The notes beneath the pieces were generated by a model, which saw only the letters and a program-made list of their open reading frames with translations, made no database searches and was not told where the DNA came from. Positions 9,667 through 16,546 of a DNA stretch of 35,304 nucleotides are shown here, one piece after another (the stretch's first letter is position 1; each line of letters opens with the position of its first letter). A program made the translations under genes and the position numbers. Where the stretch lies: positions 1 through 35,304 of the forward strand of contig JAHDIN010000030.1 of assembly GCA_020630775.1 (NCBI GenBank), in the 5' to 3' direction. The DNA comes from Saprospiraceae bacterium. Lineage in GTDB: Bacteria > Bacteroidota > Bacteroidia > Chitinophagales > Saprospiraceae.

Positions 9667-10032
9667 ATGATAGATATGCGAAAGAATTTATATTGGTCTA
9701 TTTTAATGAGTCTTGTCATTTACGCCTCTTGCACAAGAGATGTAGCCCCAGAAATTACATGCGAAGGCGTTGCTAGTTACGATACAAATATCAAAACAGT
9801 CATTGAAACCAATTGCTCTTATTCTGGTTGCCATGATGGTTCTCCTGGTGTGCCAGGCGTTTATCTAGATTTTGATGGTATCGAGCCATCTTTAAACGAT
9901 GGTACTTTCGAAGAGCGCGTGGCCAATAGATCGGATATGCCTCCTTCATATGCAACGGGACCTACGACATTAACACAAGAAGAATTAGATTTAATTATTT
10001 GTTGGATAAGTGAGGGCTATCCCGAAAACTAA
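9667..10032 (+). CDS. Small lipoprotein with CX4CH heme-binding site
   Basis: A 121-residue cytochrome c-like lipoprotein. Residues 4-21 are a hydrophobic signal ending in YASC, with the lipidated Cys at 22. A heme site of the CX4CH type (C50-SYSG-C55-H56) replaces the usual CXXCH. M91 in SDMPPS is a good candidate for the distal heme ligand, and the end (LTQEELDLIICWISEGYP) resembles the C-terminal helix of class I cytochromes. It would be an electron carrier anchored on the periplasmic or outer face (inference). It is the first gene of an operon with a DUF5777 barrel (9-base gap) and a two-heme cytochrome. The start may instead be the ATG at 9676. Family assignment as a Bacteroidota cytochrome-like lipoprotein is good; heme content is unproven. 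Confidence 0.8.
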   Translation: MIDMRKNLYWSILMSLVIYASCTRDVAPEITCEGVASYDTNIKTVIETNCSYSGCHDGSPGVPGVYLDFDGIEPSLNDGTFEERVANRSDMPPSYATGPTTLTQEELDLIICWISEGYPEN

Positions 10033-10041
10033 TATCAAAGA

Positions 10042-10920
10042 ATGAAACATTGTATTTTATTGTGCTGTCTTATCTTTCCTTTTGTTTTAAAATCTCAAGA
10101 TAAGATACACCAGACTTTCAAAGACACAAGAGTAATTAATTCTCATTCTGTCGAAACATTGCGTAAAGGCATTTTAGATTTTAGAGTCGCTCACAGATTC
10201 GGTGATATAGCGGGAGAAGCAGGCGGATGGCCAACTTTCTACGGTTTGGAATCTGCTAGTGATGTACTCATAGGATTTGATTATGGTTTATCTGATAACC
10301 TTATGGTGGGTATTAGTCGTTCTAAAGGAGCAGGACCTTTAAGTCAAAATATTAATGCCTTTTTTAAGTATCGAATTATGAGGCAAAGTGAAGGTGGAAG
10401 AAATCCTTTTAGTGTTGCGGTGTTAGGATTGGGTTCTTATTCTACAATGCAACAATGTAATACACCAGGTTTACTTTGCTTTTTTGAAAAAGGTGCTCAT
10501 AGATTTAGTTATAATTTACAAGCATTGGTAGCATCCAAGGTAACCAACAGATTGGCCGTGCAAGGTATATTGTCCTGGACTTACAGAAACAATGTAGAAT
10601 TTAATGATCAAAATGATCTGCCTAGTGTTGGACTAGTTTTAAAGTATCAATTTTCAAAAGTATTTAGTCTGATTGTAGATGGGACCTTTATTTTCTCTGA
10701 ATTTAGAAATAATGAATTGGGTCCTGATGGTGAAAAGGAATATTATAATCCATTAGGTATTGGTTTTGAATGGGAAACTGGTGGTGGCCATGTTTTTCAA
10801 ATTAATTTAACCAACGCGAGAGGTTTAATAGAAACAGACTATATCCCTTATACAACTTCTAATTGGGGTGCTGGTGAATATAGACTTGGATTTACTATAT
10901 CAAGACAGTTTAAATTATGA
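10042..10920 (+). CDS. DUF5777 family outer-membrane beta-barrel protein
   Basis: A 292-residue protein with a signal peptide (MKHCILLCCLIFPFVLKSQ) followed by alternating hydrophobic/polar strands typical of an outer-membrane barrel. The conserved opening LRKGILDFRVAHRFGD and the GFDYGLSDNLMVGISRS segment are typical of DUF5777, a Bacteroidota family. The chain ends in an aromatic-containing strand (FTISRQFKL), as barrels often do. It lies between two cytochrome c-like genes and its stop overlaps the next start (ATGA, 10917-10920), so the three are probably translated together. The barrel could be a scaffold or conduit for the heme proteins (inference); DUF5777 has no established function that I know of. 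Confidence 0.85.
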   Translation: MKHCILLCCLIFPFVLKSQDKIHQTFKDTRVINSHSVETLRKGILDFRVAHRFGDIAGEAGGWPTFYGLESASDVLIGFDYGLSDNLMVGISRSKGAGPLSQNINAFFKYRIMRQSEGGRNPFSVAVLGLGSYSTMQQCNTPGLLCFFEKGAHRFSYNLQALVASKVTNRLAVQGILSWTYRNNVEFNDQNDLPSVGLVLKYQFSKVFSLIVDGTFIFSEFRNNELGPDGEKEYYNPLGIGFEWETGGGHVFQINLTNARGLIETDYIPYTTSNWGAGEYRLGFTISRQFKL

Positions 10921-11951
10921 TTACTGCATTTAAGAAATACTACATATTTGTTTTTGCTGTCATTTTTATTGTCGGTGCTTCATTGATTATACCAGAGCAA
11001 GAGCGTATCATATCTAATGACGATAGACTGATAAAAGTCATTGAGTCTCTGGGCGGTGATGTCCCGGATCATTTCCCAAATACCAGCATATTCGGAGTCT
11101 CTGCGAAAAGAGGAAAATCATTAGTTGTTGATGGAATCAGCACTAAACCTGGAGGAGGTAAAACCAAAAAACAAAGTAAGCACTTTGTGTGTACTTCATG
11201 TCATAATCTAGAAAGAGAGGATCCCGATTTAAGATTTCCTGATCCGCAAGCTAGATTAGAATATACCAACGCTAAAGGCATGCCTTTCTTACAAGGGACG
11301 AGTTTGTATGGAGCGGTTAACAGAGAGGAGTTTTACAATGATGATTATTATAAGAAGTATGGCGATCTAGTTATTGCTGCTAGAAATAATATCAGGGAAG
11401 CTATTCAGTTATGTGCTGTTGAATGTGCTCAAGGTAGAAAATTAAAAGATTGGGAATTAGAATCAGTATTGGCTTATCTATGGACTATTGATTTAAAAGT
11501 GTCTGATTTAAATTTAGATGATGCACAATTAGATTTTATTGACGGAGCTTTAAAATCATCTACTCAACGAGATTCTGCACTCAACTTAATCAACTCAAGA
11601 TATTTGAAAAGATCACCTGCGCATTTTGGTACCGCTGAAGATTCTCGAATGAAATCAAAAGAATTAGTCGGTAATCCTGATAATGGCAAATTAGTTTATG
11701 ATAACTCTTGCTTACATTGTCATCAAGATAGAAGGTATTCTTATTTCAATTTAGATGACTGCGATTTGACGTTTAAGTATTTAAAAAAGAAGTCAGGTAC
11801 CTATGGGGATCATTCTATTTACCAAGCTGTCAGATATGGTATCCATTCTATTTCAGGTAGAAGATCCTACATGCCACAATATCCGCTAGAGAAGTTGAGT
11901 GAACAACAGTTGCTTGATTTGAAATCTTATATAGATCAAAGAGCGGAGTAG
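10917..11951 (+). CDS. Two-heme-site c-type cytochrome (TsdA/SoxA-like)
   Basis: A 344-residue exported cytochrome. An uncleaved or signal hydrophobic segment spans residues 8-25. Two heme sites are visible: CTSCH at 92-96 in the first domain and CLHCH at 265-269 in the second. M322 (RSYMPQYP) is a candidate distal ligand of heme 2. Between the sites lies GTSLYGAVNREEF and the pair C166/C170 (LCAVECAQGR), a pattern seen in TsdA/SoxA-type diheme cytochromes, where a Cys may act as a heme ligand or form a disulfide. The substrate cannot be decided; thiosulfate chemistry is only a possibility. It is translationally coupled to the DUF5777 gene by a 4-base overlap and is last in the operon. Confidence 0.82.
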   Translation: MITAFKKYYIFVFAVIFIVGASLIIPEQERIISNDDRLIKVIESLGGDVPDHFPNTSIFGVSAKRGKSLVVDGISTKPGGGKTKKQSKHFVCTSCHNLEREDPDLRFPDPQARLEYTNAKGMPFLQGTSLYGAVNREEFYNDDYYKKYGDLVIAARNNIREAIQLCAVECAQGRKLKDWELESVLAYLWTIDLKVSDLNLDDAQLDFIDGALKSSTQRDSALNLINSRYLKRSPAHFGTAEDSRMKSKELVGNPDNGKLVYDNSCLHCHQDRRYSYFNLDDCDLTFKYLKKKSGTYGDHSIYQAVRYGIHSISGRRSYMPQYPLEKLSEQQLLDLKSYIDQRAE

Positions 11952-12047
11952 GGTTTTGGATTTTTGAAATGAGTAATTGGAAGTTTGTAGTTGATTTGGT
12001 TCGAGCCACGGTTTTGTTTTGTCAATGTACTGATAAGGGAAACATTG

Positions 12048-12079
12048 ATTATTAATTTTTAATTATTCATTATTAATTA
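12048..12079. repeat. AT-only short tandem motif
   Basis: ATTATTAATT-type units are repeated around TTTTTAATTATTC. Such AT-only stretches occur between genes in many Bacteroidota. It lies in the 11952-12211 gap, which otherwise shows no gene. Confidence 0.45.
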
Positions 12080-12166
12080 GCTTGCCATAATTGAAATAAC
12101 ATCAGACCTGTCAATATTGATTTTAAAGTTTTTCTTAGACATAGGCTTTAATTGAATAGAAATATA

Positions 12167-12191
12167 CTAAAAAAACTGTCTGAGTTTTTAG
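12167..12191. other. AT-rich hairpin upstream of the flippase gene
   Basis: AAAAACT (12171-12177) pairs with AGTTTTT (12183-12189) around GTCTG, extended by CT/AG on the outside with bulged A residues. An alternative stem GTCT/AGAC (12178-12181 with 12190-12193) would exclude it. It may be a weak terminator or leader structure; evidence is limited. Confidence 0.3.
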
Positions 12192-12274
12192 ACCTTTGAA
12201 TCTGATAAGTAATTGCCATAAGAAATTTCCTACACAAGCTAGACCGTATATCCAAAGAACAACCACTATTTGGT

Positions 12275-13699
12275 ATGTTGGTTTATGGTATACTCGGATT
12301 TTTAAGACCAGCAGTTTATGTGTTTTTGTGGCCTTTTTATATGAGTGTATTTACGGTCGAAGAAAACGGCTTGTATTATTTAATGATTGCAGTCGCGGGT
12401 GTGGCTATGTTGGTTATAGGTTTAAGGCTTTCCTCAGCGATGCTTACTTATTATTATAATTACTATCAAGACCAAGAAACACTCAGAGATTATCTTAGAA
12501 GTAGTTTCAGTACCAGCATTATTCTTTCTGTTCTCTTTTTGATTGTTTTATACTTTATTGGTCCGTCTTTGTTTGATTATGTTTTTCAATCTGATGAGAT
12601 TCAGTTTTATCCATATGGTTTTACTGTTTGTATATATGCGGCACTGACTGAGATCAATATGAATTATTATATATATCTCAGAAATGAAAAAAGCCTGGGT
12701 AAGTATGCCTTTGTAGTAGTCTTTCAAACAGTAGCGGTTATTCTATTTCAGATATTGTTCATCTGCTACTATGGCATGGGCGTACAAGGCGCCTTGTTAG
12801 GAATGACCTTGGGGTGGGTGCTGTTGACTTTAGTGATCATCTTTATGGAAAGAGATATTTTGACCTTAAGGCCAAATCTTGAACTAGTAAAACCTGCTTT
12901 AAAGTTTAGTATCGCTTTATTGCCTTATTTGATTATTTATTGGTTGCTCATTGAAGGTGGTAAGTTCTTCCTTGAATCTAAAGGAGATCTTGCTTTGGTA
13001 GGGGTATTTGCTAATCTCATGGTACTTACACGATTTATAATTTTAGGTGTAGAGGCTATCATAAATGGGATTCGTCCATTTTTATTTGAGCAATTTTCTA
13101 AAGGTTCCAAAAGGAATGATGCGCAAGTAAGTTTGTTAACAAAAATGATTATTAATGTACCATTATTGGCTATACCATTCGTCATACTCGTTGGGACAAA
13201 TGTGCATTTCTTTACAAGTAACGAAGCTTTTTACGCAATCAATCAATACATTACTTTAGCGTCATTTGTTGTTTTTGTCTTTGTTTATATCAAGCTTTTC
13301 TATCAGCAGCTCATTTTTATCAAAAAGAGTGGATTGATCACTTTATTGTCTTTTGCAGCGGTCGTGGCATTGATTGGGTTTTTTATACTTTGGATTCCTA
13401 AATATCAGATTAATGGCGTCTTGTATGCCACTTTAGTTGGCAATGCCATTTTGGCTTTACTATTCTTCGTATCTGCTCAAAAATTGGCTCCAGTTAAATA
13501 TGAGTTGAGGTCTATATTGTTTGTTCCGTTAATAACATTCATCTGTATATTTTCCTTAGAGTATTTCTTATTAGAAAGTGGTTACAGCTATGCTAACTAC
13601 GGTTGGATTCAATTTTTCATTATCAGTATTTTGTTATTATTACTGAATTTTAAAAACTTCAAAGAGTATAGATTGTTATTCATCAAAAGTAAGTCCTAG
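12275..13699 (+). CDS. Polysaccharide flippase (MATE-like, Wzx type)
   Basis: A membrane protein of at least 474 residues with about 12-14 hydrophobic segments spread over its full length, typical of oligosaccharide flippases that move lipid-linked glycans across the inner membrane. The first ATG (12275) is probably not the true start. The same frame is open upstream from 12209 and encodes IRNFLHKLDRISKEQPLFG directly before the ATG-encoded Met, which looks like real protein of this family. That extension has no ATG, GTG or TTG in frame, so ATT (12212) or ATA (12218) would have to initiate. The ribA start follows the stop by 3 bases, so the two are co-transcribed. Confidence 0.85.
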   Translation: MLVYGILGFLRPAVYVFLWPFYMSVFTVEENGLYYLMIAVAGVAMLVIGLRLSSAMLTYYYNYYQDQETLRDYLRSSFSTSIILSVLFLIVLYFIGPSLFDYVFQSDEIQFYPYGFTVCIYAALTEINMNYYIYLRNEKSLGKYAFVVVFQTVAVILFQILFICYYGMGVQGALLGMTLGWVLLTLVIIFMERDILTLRPNLELVKPALKFSIALLPYLIIYWLLIEGGKFFLESKGDLALVGVFANLMVLTRFIILGVEAIINGIRPFLFEQFSKGSKRNDAQVSLLTKMIINVPLLAIPFVILVGTNVHFFTSNEAFYAINQYITLASFVVFVFVYIKLFYQQLIFIKKSGLITLLSFAAVVALIGFFILWIPKYQINGVLYATLVGNAILALLFFVSAQKLAPVKYELRSILFVPLITFICIFSLEYFLLESGYSYANYGWIQFFIISILLLLLNFKNFKEYRLLFIKSKS

Positions 13700-13702
13700 T
13701 CT

Positions 13703-14302
13703 ATGTCATTAAAGGTAAAACGTGAAGCAGAAGCGACCATTCCAACGGATTGGGGAGATTTTAAGATGATTGCCTATCAATCTGAAACTTCTGATTACAC
13801 ACCAGATTTGGCATTAGTTCATCCAGATTTAAATACGGATTCTGTTATACCAGTACGGATTCATTCTGAGTGTTTAACAGGAGATTTGTTCCATTCGCAG
13901 AAGTGTGATTGCGGCCCTCAATTAATGACTGCTTTAGATTATGTTTCTAAAAATAAAGGTGTTCTAATTTACTTAAGACAAGAAGGTCGAGGCATTGGTC
14001 TGATTAATAAATTAAAGGCCTATAATAAGCAAGCCGAAGGGTTGGATACAATTCAGGCCAACCATGCTTTAGGTTTTAAAAATGATTATCGCCAATATGA
14101 TAAAGCTGTAGAAATTTTAAAAGAACTAGAGATTTCAAGAATTCAATTGTTAACTAACAATCCCGAAAAAATTGAAGCACTTGAGAAAGCTAATATTGAA
14201 TTGGTTGAAAGAATTCCTTTAGAGATCGAAGCCAATGAAAATAATAAAGGTTATTTGATGACCAAAAAGAATGCACTTGGTCATATTTTAAGTATCGAGT
14301 AA
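13703..14302 (+). CDS. ribA: GTP cyclohydrolase II
   Basis: A 199-residue enzyme that opens GTP to 2,5-diamino-6-ribosylamino-4(3H)-pyrimidinone 5'-phosphate, the first step of riboflavin synthesis. Zinc ligands are C57, C68 and C70 (C-X10-C-X-C). The GTP-binding signature RQEGRGIGL is at 92-100. Y107, D128, R130 and K156 (TNNPEK) match the catalytic and substrate residues of E. coli RibA. The length equals that of stand-alone RibA; there is no fused RibB domain. It follows the flippase gene by 3 bases, an unusual partner, which suggests a shared transcript rather than a shared pathway. It converges on the GNAT gene without a visible terminator. Confidence 0.95.
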   Translation: MSLKVKREAEATIPTDWGDFKMIAYQSETSDYTPDLALVHPDLNTDSVIPVRIHSECLTGDLFHSQKCDCGPQLMTALDYVSKNKGVLIYLRQEGRGIGLINKLKAYNKQAEGLDTIQANHALGFKNDYRQYDKAVEILKELEISRIQLLTNNPEKIEALEKANIELVERIPLEIEANENNKGYLMTKKNALGHILSIE

Positions 14303-14354
14303 TCACTGCGCCTATACTTAAAGAATTGGTGGCTATATCCTCTCTTTTTCTAAA

Positions 14355-15179
14355 CTAAAGATTAACCCGCATCCAATATTGTTTTATTAACGGTTTGAAC
14401 TTTCGTGATTTGAAATAAGCAATTGTATCAGGTTCTCCCTGATCTATATTAATCAATTTATAATCAGGATATATCTCAGATAAGTGTCCAAAGAGTGCAT
14501 CTCCAAATTTGTCTAATTGATTGTTATAGACGCCAAATTGGAGTACTTGTTTATTGCTTTTCTTAATTACAACGTAGCCCTTCAGTTTACTATCCTTCTT
14601 TAAATCATAAATGGCAAATTCGCTTCTTCCAGCATTGATAGTATTGTTCATTTGCTCCCAATAGAGCTTATGGAATTTATAATCCTTATATTTTTTGAGA
14701 TTGTTGACCCTTGATAATTTAAATTGGAATTCTTTATTAGGTTGAATAACTTTTCCGAAGTAGCCGTTTATTTTTCGGTCAATGTTGAATCCTACACTTT
14801 TATAAGCTTTTATGGCTTTTGTATTGTCCTGAATGACTTCTAGATAACCTGACTCTACTTTGTTCTTTTTTAAAATCGGTCTGGCGTAATCATAAATTTG
14901 TTTGACAATTCTTTTTCCTCGATGCTTAGGCACAACACCCGTGCCCATATTGAAAAAAGATTTTTGTCCATCCCAGTTATCAATTCCATGTAATACAAAT
15001 CCAACTAATTTATTTCTGAAAAAATAACCAAATGATAAAGAATAATCAATGCGCGCTAATCGCCATCTTATTTTCCAATAATCATAAGGCGCTACCATTT
15101 TTATTGCATAATCAGAAAAAGCTAAATGCAAAGTATCTACAATCTCTTTGTGCTGAACACCTTTTAGGTTTTTTATCAT
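14355..15179 (-). CDS. GNAT family N-acetyltransferase
   Basis: A 274-residue protein. Residues about 55-145 hold a GNAT acetyl-CoA-binding core: the beta4 strand and motif A read MGTGVVPKHRGKRIVKQI (78-95), followed by LEVIQDNTKAIKAYKSVGF, the usual beta5/alpha4 signature with N-x-x-A-I-x-x-Y. The C-terminal half (145-274) is less conserved and could be a second, degenerate GNAT domain, ending in the FKSRKFKP-like pattern. The substrate is unknown. It lies 37 bases downstream of the coiled-coil membrane protein on the minus strand, probably in the same transcript. Confidence 0.85.
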   Translation of the reverse strand: MIKNLKGVQHKEIVDTLHLAFSDYAIKMVAPYDYWKIRWRLARIDYSLSFGYFFRNKLVGFVLHGIDNWDGQKSFFNMGTGVVPKHRGKRIVKQIYDYARPILKKNKVESGYLEVIQDNTKAIKAYKSVGFNIDRKINGYFGKVIQPNKEFQFKLSRVNNLKKYKDYKFHKLYWEQMNNTINAGRSEFAIYDLKKDSKLKGYVVIKKSNKQVLQFGVYNNQLDKFGDALFGHLSEIYPDYKLINIDQGEPDTIAYFKSRKFKPLIKQYWMRVNL

Positions 15180-15216
15180 TGATATTAGTTGAGATTGGAT
15201 TTAAAAAGATTGTTTT

Positions 15217-16176
15217 TTATCTTCTTCTTTTAAGGCGTTCTAATTGCTTTTTATAAAACTCATAGTGCCCTTTTTCTCTTAGGAAATCCTCTAACTTTCC
15301 GATTAACTCATTGTCCTCAGTTTCTTTAAGGTTGTGTAAAATCTCGGTAAGGTCATCTCCTAAAATACTTCGTTTTCTTAAATAATAAGACCAATAAATG
15401 AGACTAGCAATAAGGAAAAATCCAACGATAGAAAATATGATAGCATTTTGACGTAATAAAGAAAGTATGCCTGGAATCGGTTCAGTTATATCAATATTTT
15501 TTTGGACTTCAGATGCTAGGGAAATAATACTATCTCTTAATTCTCTGCTTAAGAGCTCTGTACTCATCTTATGAGAGAGTGTATTTAATTCAATATCAGC
15601 TAAAGCATTATTCACGAAATTTGAAACACTATCCTGTAGGTTATTGGATAGAGCTTTTTGAAAACTTTCATCTAAGGACGCAATGTCATCATTTACATTG
15701 TACATGACCCCGTCGATGCTTGTATTTAGCTGCCTTTCTAATTCTGATATTGTGCGTTTTAAATCTGCTTCGGTTTGGAGGACAGTTGAACTTAATAATT
15801 CTTTGAGTTTTGCTTCAACCTCCTTGTTGATTAAATTTTCGACTACTCCTTCCGAAAATTTCTTTCCCGGAGTTTTAGTATCTAGATTATTGAATACTTT
15901 ATTTAGTTCCTTTTCTAAATGAGCACTAATATTGGCACTCAATTTTTGGATGTTTTCATCAGAGGACGGAGAAGCGGTACCATCAAAAGCGCCTTCGATA
16001 GCACTCTTGGCAATTTGCCTTATTTTTTCTTCACTACTTAACTCGTTAATTTGATCTGAAACCTCAGCTGCAGTTTTTGAGGCAAACCTTTTATGTTGAA
16101 ACATTAAACATGAACTACAACACATTATGTAAAGAGTAATTAATGTGATGTGCTTAATGGATAATCGCTGTTTCAT
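15217..16176 (-). CDS. Coiled-coil membrane-anchored protein of unknown function
   Basis: A 319-residue protein that I do not recognise. Residues 9-23 form a hydrophobic signal ending in CCSSC, so C23 may be lipidated. Residues about 33-240 are charged and heptad-like (many Leu/Ile at i, i+3/4 with Lys/Glu/Asp/Ser), predicting long amphipathic helices or coiled coil that resemble apolipoprotein-like repeats. A transmembrane helix follows at about 246-268 (IIFSIVGFFLIASLIYW), then a basic cytoplasmic tail of about 50 residues (LRKR ... LERLKRRR). It could bridge periplasm and cytoplasm as a tether (inference). It is divergent from the alpha-2-macroglobulin gene across a 370-base gap. Confidence 0.75.
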   Translation of the reverse strand: MKQRLSIKHITLITLYIMCCSSCLMFQHKRFASKTAAEVSDQINELSSEEKIRQIAKSAIEGAFDGTASPSSDENIQKLSANISAHLEKELNKVFNNLDTKTPGKKFSEGVVENLINKEVEAKLKELLSSTVLQTEADLKRTISELERQLNTSIDGVMYNVNDDIASLDESFQKALSNNLQDSVSNFVNNALADIELNTLSHKMSTELLSRELRDSIISLASEVQKNIDITEPIPGILSLLRQNAIIFSIVGFFLIASLIYWSYYLRKRSILGDDLTEILHNLKETEDNELIGKLEDFLREKGHYEFYKKQLERLKRRR

Positions 16177-16546
16177 ATAATAAATTTAGCTAATATCTCC
16201 ATGAATTAGTACCATTTGACTTTCAAAATGTTGCTTTAGCTTTTTAGGTTATTATTTCAAAATTAGGGCAGGGAATAGAGGTATGGCCTATGCTATGACG
16301 AGGCATTTTAACGAAGAGGCTGGAGACATAATCCAATGTATATGTGGCGTTTTGATAGTTAAGGGGTGTGATTTTGAAATATCAGGTTTATGGTAAAGTA
16401 GCTATTTTAGGAGTTAATAGGCTGAAGATATCTCCAGAATCATATACTACTCAGAACAAAACACTTGTTAGAAAAATAACAACACTTAATATAGAGCAAA
16501 TACAAGCTATCTTATTTAGCGATAGTATTATATCAAAATCACGTTT
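16177..16546. other. 370-base intergenic region between divergent genes
   Basis: It separates the coiled-coil protein (minus) and the alpha-2-macroglobulin gene (plus). It holds one copy of a hairpin-bearing intergenic repeat (16267-16317). A 60-codon frame (16368-16550) without homology or plausible context is rejected. No clear promoter consensus was seen. Confidence 0.5.
16267..16317 (+). repeat. Dispersed intergenic repeat, copy A
   Basis: A 51-base element aligning with copy B at 35147-35196. The right half (from GCTATGA to TAACGAAGA) matches at 23 of 26 positions; both begin with GGCAG. A stem TATGGC/GCTATG (16282-16287 with 16292-16297) contains two G-T pairs where copy B has Watson-Crick pairs CATAGC/GCTATG, so pairing is kept although bases differ. 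This suggests an RNA or DNA hairpin under selection, or a small REP-like mobile unit (inference). Confidence 0.6.

Noticed and set aside
12196-12459. 87-codon frame overlapping the flippase start
   Set aside because: It overlaps the flippase in another frame; the flippase frame encodes the membrane segments and family-like N-terminus, so this one is a shadow.
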